A stretch of 64,000 nt of DNA from Hirsutella rhossiliensis (lineage: Eukaryota; Ascomycota; Sordariomycetes; Hypocreales; Ophiocordycipitaceae). Positions 27,201 through 36,253 of this stretch are shown in pieces. Below the pieces are notes generated by a model. The model was not told the DNA's origin. It saw nothing but the letters and a program-made list of their open reading frames with translations, and made no database searches. The translations under genes were made by a program, and so were the position numbers. Positions within the stretch are counted from its first letter, which is position 1. Each line of letters starts with the position of its first letter. The stretch spans positions 9,672,001-9,736,000 of the forward strand of contig NW_025408667.1 of NCBI RefSeq assembly GCF_020360975.1. The letters run 5' to 3'.

Positions 27201-30200
27201 TATAGGGGAAGGCTTATTTATTAGCGCCGCGCCTTCCTTTACTAAGGAAGCTCCTATATAAGTCTATAGCGCTTCTTATAAGATAAGCTATAGATCCTAG
27301 GCCTCGATATCTACTCTTATCGGCCGGTCTTAATCCCTCTAAGAAAGCGTATCTAGGACTATAGAGTCCTACCTTAGCTAGTACTTAATTAAGAAGTTAA
27401 AGTATAAGAGATACTCCGCTTAATAGGCTTATTATTCTAAGAGGTACTAGCGGGTTATAAAGTACTTAAGATTCCTATAGTCTATAAGAACCTTAAAGCT
27501 CTTATAGCTCTAAAGCTCCGCTTACTATTACTTAAGGTAGCTAATAATCGCTAGTATCTCCTTATCGTAAATAGCGTAATTCCGCTTTACTAAGGTTAGC
27601 TTATAGGAGTAGAACGCTATTAGTTACTTCTATTTATCTACCTTTTAAGAAAGCGTTCCTTTAAGTACCTAGCCGCTATAGTTTACTTTAACTAACGTAA
27701 ACCGGTTAAAGTCCTACTAAAGTAGTACTAGGGCCCGCGAGAATAGGTCCTTAAGCGTATAGAACGCTCCTTCCTATATAGGCCCTTAATAAAAAGCGGT
27801 CTATTTCTTAGTAATCTCGTTTAAGGGACTTATAATATATAAGAAGCCCTTAATAAATATCCTATAATAGTTCGCGAACCTAAGGAAGCTCTATATACCT
27901 ATTTACGTAGTTAGGGCCGCTTAGTCTTAGATCGCCTAGATCTTTATAAGATCCGCTTATATACCTATACCTATATAAATAATAAAGCCTAGGTACTTAA
28001 CCCTCTTAACCTTAAATTCGTACTTATCTAGGTTAAGGTAGAGCCTATAAAGTTAAAGGCGCTTTAGGACCCTTTATACTTTCTATATATAGTCCTTATA
28101 AAAGCCGCTTATATAGATAAGGATATTATCTATATATATAAAAGCGAACTTATCGAGGAAGTCCTAAAGTATATTATTAATATAACGCTAAAAGGTAGCG
28201 GGCGCTCCTAAGAAGCTAAAGAGCGTTATAAGCTACTTAAATAAGCTATAGTATATATAGAACGCTGTCTTCTACTTATTACCCTCTAAGATCTATACCT
28301 TATAGAACGCCTATTTTATATCTAGCTTTATAAACTATTTTACCTTTAAAAGGTTATAGAGTATATCTAAGATTAAGGGTAAGGGGTAGTAGTCTAGCCT
28401 TATAATTACGTTTAGAGCCCTATAATCGTAATAGAACTATATCCCGCCCCTTAGTTTATATATAAATAGGACTAGCGCTCTTACTTTAAAGCTACTTACT
28501 TAAATAAAACCCTTATTTAAGAGGTCCCTTAGCGTCTTCTTTAGTACTAGTAGCTCCGCGTATAATATACTATATAGCGGTCTAAACGGCATAGGTAGTT
28601 CCTACCCCTTTTTATTAATATAAAGTACGATCCTATAGTCTACCCTTAGCTTATATAGGTTAAGCTTATTTACTTCTTAGGACTTAAATAGCGGTAGGAG
28701 GTCGTAAAAGCGCTTTAGTATCTACTACTATAGCTTAGAGGGCGACTTTAGCTTCTTTATTTAAAGGGCCTTATCGATATCCGCTAGGCTAACTATATAG
28801 ACCGCTATATTAGCCGCTACTTAGCCTTGCCCTTACTTTACCTATTATATAGTTCTTATAAAGATAGAGGTAAGGACTTCTTATACTAAGTATAAAGCTC
28901 GCACGCTTAGTCCTATACTTATAGAACTATTATTATAGCGGACCTACTATTATATAGGCCTAAACTATAGCTTCCTTTAATATAAAACTAAGTATAACTC
29001 TATATATAATAACTAGGGTTTCCTAAGGATTAAGGGAAATTCTAGTTAAGGGATTATATAGGCTACGATAAGCTTATAATAACTATCGACCTTTATAGCT
29101 AGCTATATAATGCCCTTAATTACTATACCTTCTATCGCGCTTAAGGCGCCCTTTACTTACCTTAAGGCGATCTTTTCTACTAGTACTTATATCTCTTATA
29201 TAAGCGCCTCGTTAACTATAGCGTAGTACTAATAGCCCTTATCTATAAGGGTAGTAATAGGTAAGGAGTTATTAATTATAACCTATATTAAAGTAGGCTC
29301 CTTTTTTATATAAGCGGATAGTTCCTCCTTCTCCCTTACTAGTACTAAGAATTAAGGCTTTAGAGCCTATCTTTACTCCGGAGCTACTCTTTTTCCTTTA
29401 GGCCTAGGGGGGCGGAGTCTTCCTTATCGTCTAAGGCGAAGAGCGGTTCTATCTTTACTATTTAAACCGCTATAGGCCGCTTAGCTAAAAGGAAGGGGTA
29501 TTTTAATATAAAGTATATAGATACTCTATAACGTAAGCAGCGGCCGTTAGCTTTCCTCTTCTTAATTTCCTTACTCGTTACCTACTTCGCCCGCTACTTA
29601 GAGTATAGGGCGGTATAAGGGGTAGTTAACGGCGTCTTCTTACTACGTTTAGCCCGGTCTATATAGGTAGCCGATATTAAGGTATCCCTATCTATATTAA
29701 TAGCTAGTTATTTATCTTATAGAGGGGCGGTAATCCTATCGCCGCTATATAGCGTACGCTTATAGAGCTTTTAAAAACGCGGCGTCTATTTATAGCCCTA
29801 AGCTACCTTTATTAACTAGCTTATATACTCGCTATAGTTAGTAGGTATAATTATAGGGATAAGTAGCTCTTATAGGGCTAGCGTAATTAAATTCTATAGC
29901 TATATAAGCTTTACGCTATCTTCCTATACTATAGTCCCCGCTACCTATAAAAGTATCTCTTTAAAATTAAGAAGGAATTCGCTAAAGGTTTATCTATCTC
30001 TTTACTTAAGGGTCTATAGCCTATCTTATGCCTTCTCCCGCTCCTATACGTTGCCGAACGTATATATAAGGTATTAAAAGAAGTCTTATAGGTCGCGTCT
30101 ACCTTTAAGGCCGCCCTTATCCTAGAATCTAGAGATCTACTATATCTAGGGCTCTAGTAGCGTATAAAGGAGCAAATACCACGCTATATCGCGATAGCTA

Positions 30201-30549
30201 TTTAGGCCCTATTTCTTATTAGTTATAAACTTTATCTATAGCTAGCTAAGGAAGAAGTAGAAGGACTCCGGCTTACCGTCCTAAGTCGGCTAAGGGAGCG
30301 GCTTCCGCGTCGGTAGTATCGCCGCCGTAACCGGCGTTATAGAGGCCGTAGGGGTTAGAGCTAGTCTTATAGACGGCTCCCTTAGTATAGCGAGAACCTC
30401 GTCCTTCTCGCTAGCCGTCGCGCTTTTAATCGCTTCTAGGATAGCTATAATACTTCCTATCTATCTAGGGAGGGGCAGAGTACTTCCTTAAGGGGGAGGC
30501 GCCCTCTCTAGAGAGATATCTATTAGATCTATTAGTTAATAGCTTATAC

Positions 30550-30737
30550 TATTACGGAGTAAGTAGAGGCATAGGCGTAGGTACTATCTATAAAATAATA
30601 TTAATAAGCTATATAGAGCTCTCTTATACGCGGCTAGCCTATATATATACGTATAGGATCCGGCCCTCTATACGTAACTATATAGCTTAGGCTATAGCCT
30701 AAGCTTATAACCTATAATAGTTAAAGACTCTTATATA
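30550..30737 (-). repeat. Right (5') LTR of chromovirus A2 (188 bp)
   Basis: It starts TATTACGGAG and ends CTCTTATATA. It is less mutated than its partner at 9056-9243 and retains CGG where the partner reads TAA. Confidence 0.8.
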
Positions 30738-30743
30738 CGCTAG

Positions 30744-31290
30744 TGTTATAGAGTAGACCTAAGAGGGCATAGGCTGTGGTCGCGCCACTACCCCCCTCTG
30801 CTATATACGGCGTGTTGCACGCACGCGATAAAAGGTAACGAATTAACTAAGCTGCCTAGCTTGTCAATTGACCATACTTATTAACTGTCTAGGCAACGCC
30901 TAGACTCTTATATATGGTTTCTTCCCGCGCTCTCTTCCGTCACTCCCTTAGTTAATAGGCCATTACCCCTAGGTGCCGCACTACCTATTAGCCTAGGTTG
31001 AGATCCCCCGCTGCCTGCGCCATGCACACGCCTCTAGGCTGCGGCGCCCGTATACATGCGCGCCTATCTAGCCTTACGCACGGGGACTCGAACCTACGAC
31101 CAGTAGGTAGCTTAGTTAATATGTCATAGAGTAGACCTAAGAGGGCATAGGCTGTGGTCGCGCCACTACCCCCCTCTGCCACGTACGGCGTGTTGCACGC
31201 ACGCGATAAAAGGTAACGAATTAACTAAGCTGCCTAGCTTATTAATTAACTATACTTATTAACTGTCTAGGCAACGCCTAGACTCTTATA
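30744..31290. mobile_element. TRIM-like miniature LTR element (547 bp)
   Basis: Two 169 bp direct repeats (30744-30912 and 31122-31290) flank a 209 bp non-coding interior. The element is bounded by a perfect 5 bp duplication GCTAG (30739-30743 and 31291-31295). The repeats begin TGTTATAGAG and TGTCATAGAG and end CTCTTATA, resembling the ends of the A-family LTR. The interior contains GGTTCGAGTCC on the minus strand (31084-31094), an exact RNA polymerase III B-box. GC content and CpA/TpG content are near normal, so the insertion is probably young. A 64-codon minus-strand ORF here (30988-31182) is not a plausible gene. Confidence 0.85.
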
Positions 31291-31295
31291 GCTAG

Positions 31296-31489
31296 TAGGA
31301 AAATTACTACTTACTATAGGTAATATATAATAAGAAGCCCCTATTAGGCTAGAAATATAGTAATCTAGCTAAATAGAATATCGAAAAACAGCTAAAAGAC
31401 TATTTAAATAAGAAAGTAAAATGCCTAGCTTAGACCCTTAATTTATACTTAAAGGAAGAGAACTAATAAATACTATTATAAGTAATAAT
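31296..31489. other. AT-rich spacer between TRIM and solo LTR
   Basis: Heavily mutated sequence with no recognisable feature. It is probably part of the same decayed retroelement as 31972-32977. Confidence 0.5.
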
Positions 31490-31966
31490 TCTTATAAAGA
31501 GAGATATAAAAAGTATATATAAAATATATAACGGTAAAATTAAAAGTAAGGGGTTAGATAAGCTAGGCAAAGATATTTAATTCTTATAAGGGTAGTAATT
31601 ATAGTAAGGGAGTAATTATTATATTACCTTAATTATCCTTCTTTCTTTTATTTAACGCCCCTCTTTATACCTATTTAGTATCTTAATTAATAAAGAAGAT
31701 CCTACTTAAAGAAGCTACTAATATCCTCTTAACTACTAAGCTTTTTACCGGTTTTTCCCCTCTATTCTAGCCGTTGCTAGTATATCCGTCTTATCTCTCG
31801 CTACCTTTATAGGAAGCTATCGCTACTTTTACTTCCCCTCTTACCCCTACCCTCCTCTCTATACCTCCTTTTAGCTCCTTCTTTTAAACCGGTTTTTTAG
31901 CTTCCTTAGTCCCTCTTACTAAGGGATATCTCTAAGAACTATAAAATTAAGCTACGCTTCGCGATA
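31490..31966 (-). repeat. Solo copia-family LTR (copy D)
   Basis: A 477 bp homologue of the copia LTR in minus orientation, with a perfect duplication ATAAT (31485-31489 and 31967-31971). It is strongly RIP-mutated. Confidence 0.85.
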
Positions 31967-31971
31967 ATAAT

Positions 31972-32977
31972 AAGCTAGGAATAATAATTAATATAGTTGC
32001 TTTATCTAAGGTAAATACAGCTATTAAGGGAACGCTATTACTTACTAATAAATTAATCTATAATTTAAGGGCTAATATTAACCTTTTTAATAACCTAGGA
32101 TAGTTCTAGGAAGGAACCTTTAAATAAGGTTCTTATAACGAAGTCTAAGTTAAAGACTAAGCCTTTAAGGTATAAGGAATAAGAATAGTAGTTATCCTTA
32201 TAATTAATAGTAGAAAGATAACTTTACTAAATATCTACTTTATCTTAGAAATACTAATAAGCGTCTTCTTAGCTAAGCTAAGGATAAATATAAGAATATT
32301 TCTAAAACTAGCTCTTAAGATACCTTTATTTAGAACCTATAAAGGATATTTATATTAAACTAACTAACTTTAAAGGCTAATTTATAATAAAAACACTCCT
32401 ATAGTATAAGAAGTAGGTATTTATAGTTACGTAAGCGCCTAAGCCGATAACTAAGGGGGTAGGTAACCTATAGTATCGCCGCCTTAGGCATCTTAGTCTA
32501 AGATTACTAGAGAAGCTATTAAAAGCCTACTTAGGTACTAAGCTTTAAGGCCCTATAATATATAGCTATTAAATATATATAATAGGGAAAGCTAAGAGGG
32601 AAGTCTTAAGAAAAATACTATCCTTAAAGCCTAAAAGTCTAAGGGTATAAGTTAGCTTCGACCTTTACCCTAGCCCTATAATAGTATATAATAGGGAAAA
32701 GAACTTCGCCCTATTTACCTATATAGATATATTTATAAGGTTCTATTACCTAATAAAAAGAAAAATAGGTATTAAGGATATCTTTAATAACTTCGTAGCG
32801 TTACTTAAGACCTAGTATAAAGTTAAGATAACTATATTAGTTACTAGTAGGGAAAGGGCTCTTTTAATAATAAAGCTTAACTTAAAGCTTTTAAAAGAGC
32901 TATAGCTAGAGATATACTATATAGTAGTATACCTACTTAATATAATACCCTTTAAATTATATACTTATAGCTAGTAG
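31972..32977 (+). mobile_element. Ty1/copia fragment (GAG-pre-integrase and integrase), RIP-degraded
   Basis: The plus strand reads as a copia pol fragment. A YRRLRHLSLRLLEKLLKA stretch near 32470-32525 matches the pre-integrase motif WHRRLGHLS with Trp, His and Gly mutated. It is followed by an integrase core with NREKNFALFTYIDIF near 32690-32735 and IFNNFVALLKT near 32780. The fragment is interrupted on both sides by solo LTRs and lacks reverse transcriptase. Whether it belongs to the same family as element C cannot be judged by eye. Confidence 0.7.
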
Positions 32978-33451
32978 TATCGCAAAGCATAGCTTAATTT
33001 ATATTCTTAGAGATATCCCTTAGTAAGAGGGACCTAAGAAGCTAAAAAACCGGTTTAAAAGAAGGAGCTAAAAAGAGGTATAGAGAGGAGGGTAGGGGTA
33101 TAAGGGGAAGTAGAAGTAGCGATAGCTTCCTATAAAGGTAGCGAGAGATAAGATAGATATTACCGGCAACGGCTAAAAAAGAGGGGAAAAACTAGTAAAA
33201 AGCTTAGTAGTTAAGAGGATATTAATAGCTTCTTTAAGTAAGATCTTCTTTATTAATAGAGATACTAAATAGGTATAAAAAAGGGCGTTAGATAGAGGAA
33301 AGAATAATAATTAAAGCAATATAATAATTACTCCCTTACTATAATTACTACCCCTATAAGAATTAAATATCTTTACCCTACCTATCTAACCCTTTACTTT
33401 TAATTTTACCTTTATATATTTTTATATACTTCTTATATCTCTCTTCGTAAG
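32978..33451 (+). repeat. Solo copia-family LTR (copy E)
   Basis: A 474 bp plus-strand homologue of 8090-8575 starting TATCGCAAAGC. The duplication AGTAG is seen on both sides (32973-32977 and 33452-33456). It is heavily RIP-mutated. Confidence 0.85.
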
Positions 33452-33548
33452 AGTAGTATCTAGGAAACTAAATATATAAAACGGTGCTTTATATAGAGCT
33501 CTATTTTAGGGGCTAACTAAATAACTTAGCGATAGTATGGTAGCGGTA

Positions 33549-34034
33549 ACTAATAGGTAGGCGCCCCCTCTCTAAATATTTAAGCGCTTAAAGGTATATA
33601 GGTTACCCTTCTACTAAACCTAAACACCTTTACCTAAATAAGAAAAATTATTTTTAAGTATAATAAATTAATAGTAAGCTACTAGTAAAGTATAAAAAAT
33701 TTTTTAGTTTATTATACTTTATTCTTATAAGTTATAGCACGGACTTAGGTATTTACTATTATACTCTTAAGGGCGCGCCCGCCCGCTAATATTAGTAAAC
33801 TTAAATTTAAAAAGAGTATAAAAAAAGATATAAAACTCTAAACTATAAACGTATAAAACTAATATTTACTAATCTAAAAAAAAACCTAGAACTTATATAA
33901 AAATTTCTTATTATTTTCGTGTTCTTTATTCCTCTATTTCTATAGTTTAGTTAATTATATTTAAGCTTAGTTAGTTAGCAGCTTATATACCCCTAGGCGC
34001 CCAAATATCTAGAGGGGGGCGCCTACCTATCAGT
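33549..34034. mobile_element. MITE-like element with ~50 bp terminal inverted repeats
   Basis: The left end starts ACTAATAGGTAGGCGCC, and the reverse complement of the right end starts ACTGATAGGTAGGCGCC. Homology continues for about 50 bp to GGTATATA. Differences are transitions (A on the left where the right has G, T where it has C) plus one indel. The 486 bp interval has no ORF and is very AT-rich internally. No target duplication was evident. It straddles the change from RIP-mutated to normal DNA. Confidence 0.65.
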
Positions 34035-34402
34035 CGCCCGGGGTAGCCTGGATGCATGGTTCGTTGTCATCCAAAATCGGAGGAACACGTGTACAAAATT
34101 GGAGGCATAGGTGGCCAAAAAAAATGCAGACCTTGAACATTAGACATGAGCTTGACGGGATCGGAAAGTCTCACGAGGTAATGGCCGTATGTGACAGATG
34201 GCGGCTGCAAGTGATCTATGGACTTTGTACTTGCCGTACGCAAGGAGATACGGAGGAACACCAACAGCATCTTAGCCACGTCGACGGGCTGTCTTTACTT
34301 TACGCTCTTTGACGAAGTGCAGGCTTGGAAGTTCCCGCATCGTCATCATGTAACCCAGGAAACATAAAAGGCTGGCTAAGTTGCAATCGCATCGATGAAA
34401 CA
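34035..34402. other. Intergenic spacer, no gene seen
   Basis: GC-balanced DNA between the inverted-repeat element and the 3' end of the IQM-like gene. Short overlapping ORFs occur on both strands (for example 34052-34312) but none resembles a protein family. Confidence 0.5.
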
Positions 34403-36253
34403 TCAGGACCCAGCGACGGCACCTCCCGCCGCCCCTCGTCCGAGGCCGCCGCCCCCATCGTCGTCGCCGCCGTGGCCCCTGACGTGGGCGGGTATCGACT
34501 TGAACTTATCCACCACCTTGGCGCCCGGGCTGCTCTCGGCCCTCGCCGCCGCCGCCTCGGCCTCGGCCTCGAGCCTCTTCTTCTCGAGGAAGCGGCGCTC
34601 CTTCTCGGCGCTCTCGCTCTTGTCCCGCTGCTCCTCCTCGCGCCGCCTGACCTGCTCGGGGGACAGCATCTTGTCGCGGCGGCGGATGAGCTTGTCGACG
34701 AAATCCTTGCCCTTGCGGCGCGTCTTGGTGTACGTCTCGAGGCCGACGAGGACCGTGTACGACTTGGAGATGGACACGTGGCCCATGTCGACGCCGGCAT
34801 CCTTGAGGCTGCGCACAAAGGCGCGGAAGTTGGACGCGGGCGGGCGGTAGTGGCCGCTCAGCGGCGACAGGGACGAGAGGCGGCCGTCCTTGATCTTGAT
34901 GAGGCCGGCGGCCGAGATGCGGCTGCCCTGCAGAAAGGACGAGTGTTGGAAGGCGCCCGAGTCCTTGATGCCGACGTAGAGGCGGAACGACGTGTCGGCG
35001 ACAAAGATCCACGTGTTCTTGCGCACCGACTTGCGCAGCAGCTTGTTGAAGATGGTCGAGGCCGAGATGTGCGTGATCTTCTGGACGCCGTGGGCGCCGT
35101 CGTAGCCGGGGTCGCCGTACTTGGCCGCGCGGTCGGCTTCTCTGCGCGACTCGGCCGACGACTGGCTCAACGACGACGACGACGTGGAGTCCTTCCTCGA
35201 GTGTGCGTCGTTGGGCGCTGCCGCCGAGGGCGCCACCGGGCTGAAGGCGGGCGTGGGGTCGCCCTCGGGGACGATGCCGTGGACGCTGTCCTTGAACTGC
35301 TCCGTCGTGTCGATGCGCGCGTCGTTCTTGGCCCAGCACAGGCGTCCTTGCGCATCCACCTTGACGAGGTAGTACTGGCGCTCCTCGCGCGACAGGTAGC
35401 GCACCTGCTCGCGCTCGAGGCGCTCCCGCGGACACGTGTCGAGCTCAATGTTCCTGCCGGCGCCGTAGTCGAGCCAGTAGAAGAAGTTGTCGGTCGTGTC
35501 CGACTTCTTCCACTCCTCGTGGTACATGCGCAGGTTGCTGCCGTAGCGGTGCTTGACGTCGACCATCTCGAGAAAGTATTGCAGGCCCATCATGCGGGCG
35601 GCCTGGCGGCGCTCGGCGTTGGCCAGCTCGCGCTTCCGCCGGGCCTCTGCGCGCTGCTCGGGCGTCTTTGCCGCGTGGCGGCCCGAGTTGGCCGAGTCGG
35701 AGTCGGACGACGAGGAGGCGGCATCGTCGGCATCGTCGTGGCCAGCGCGGCGAGCGACGAGGCTCGCTTTTTTCCAGTTGCGCCGCGCGCTCGCGGGCCG
35801 GCGGTCGATGGGGTCGTCGAGCGACGTCGTCGCGGCGGCGGAGGAGAGCTCATGGTCGGCGGTGGCGAGGTTGGGGCTCCGTGCGGCGGCGCGCGGCTTG
35901 GTCGACTGGCGGAACTGAGCCTCGCGGATGGCGGCGACCCATCGCGTGCCGGCGTCGAGACCGAAGCCCTCCATCTCCCTGCGGGCGCGATAGCCGCGAA
36001 ACGTCTTTTGAATCATCTGGGCGGCCTCGGCGCGCTCATGGTCGTCGCTGCGCCGCTGCTCCGACGACGTGGTGTGCGAGATGGACTTGCGCTGCTGGCG
36101 GGCCCGGCGCCGGGCCTGGCTCTCCTTCTGGGCCTGGACATGGGCGATGCGCTCGAAGTGGTCCTTGTCTGGGGGCACGAGCGAGTCCATGTAGCGGCTG
36201 GTCTTTGCGGTGGTGGTGTCGAGGCTGCCTAATGTCGACGTGTCGGGCGACAT
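34403..36253 (-). CDS. IQ-motif, IQM-type calmodulin-binding protein
   Basis: A single-exon protein of 616 aa starting MSPDTSTLGS. An IQ motif, IQKTFRGYRARREM, lies at residues 81-94 and is the expected calmodulin-binding site. Two blocks resemble the plant IQM family: residues about 233-300 (KHRYGSNLR, NFFYWLDYG, CPRERLE, YLSREER) and about 435-490 (HSSFLQGSRISAAG, SLSPLSGHYRP, NFRAF). Residues 140-220 and 340-385 are low-complexity Ser/Asp-rich, 530-575 are a charged probable coiled coil, and the C-terminus is Gly-rich. No signal peptide or membrane segment is visible. The molecular role in fungi is not established; calcium/calmodulin signalling is inferred. It is the first gene next to the repeat compartment, has normal codon use and no breaks. 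Confidence 0.85.
   Translation of the reverse strand: MSPDTSTLGSLDTTTAKTSRYMDSLVPPDKDHFERIAHVQAQKESQARRRARQQRKSISHTTSSEQRRSDDHERAEAAQMIQKTFRGYRARREMEGFGLDAGTRWVAAIREAQFRQSTKPRAAARSPNLATADHELSSAAATTSLDDPIDRRPASARRNWKKASLVARRAGHDDADDAASSSSDSDSANSGRHAAKTPEQRAEARRKRELANAERRQAARMMGLQYFLEMVDVKHRYGSNLRMYHEEWKKSDTTDNFFYWLDYGAGRNIELDTCPRERLEREQVRYLSREERQYYLVKVDAQGRLCWAKNDARIDTTEQFKDSVHGIVPEGDPTPAFSPVAPSAAAPNDAHSRKDSTSSSSLSQSSAESRREADRAAKYGDPGYDGAHGVQKITHISASTIFNKLLRKSVRKNTWIFVADTSFRLYVGIKDSGAFQHSSFLQGSRISAAGLIKIKDGRLSSLSPLSGHYRPPASNFRAFVRSLKDAGVDMGHVSISKSYTVLVGLETYTKTRRKGKDFVDKLIRRRDKMLSPEQVRRREEEQRDKSESAEKERRFLEKKRLEAEAEAAAARAESSPGAKVVDKFKSIPAHVRGHGGDDDGGGGLGRGAAGGAVAGS

Larger units (their letters stand above)
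9056..30737 (-). mobile_element. Ty3/gypsy chromovirus copy A2, split by nested element G
   Basis: Identical-length 188 bp LTRs lie at 9056-9243 and 30550-30737 (start TATTA..., ancestral TGTTACGGAG; end CTTATATA). The body is 9244-9549 plus 24271-30549, and the gap is element G. On the minus strand the order is gag at about 29.5-30.5 kb, reverse transcriptase at about 27.9-28.7 kb, integrase at about 26.1-26.95 kb, chromodomain near 25.6-25.8 kb and an extra reading frame at about 25.4-24.3 kb. It is homologous to A1 and lacks A1's two insertions. The expected target duplication is not clear: ATCTA on the left and CGCTA on the right share only CTA. It is non-functional. Confidence 0.75.

Noticed and set aside
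31060..31160. Possible tRNA gene on the minus strand (GGTTCGAGTCC)
   Set aside because: Only the B-box is convincing. The T-arm stem does not pair and no acceptor stem or A-box can be formed.
30988..31182. 64-codon minus-strand ORF
   Set aside because: It lies within the TRIM-like element and crosses the interior/LTR junction; coding is implausible.
34325..36232. 635-codon plus-strand ORF opposite the IQM-like gene
   Set aside because: It is a shadow of the real minus-strand gene in GC-rich sequence, with low-complexity Leu/Arg/Ala composition and no motifs.
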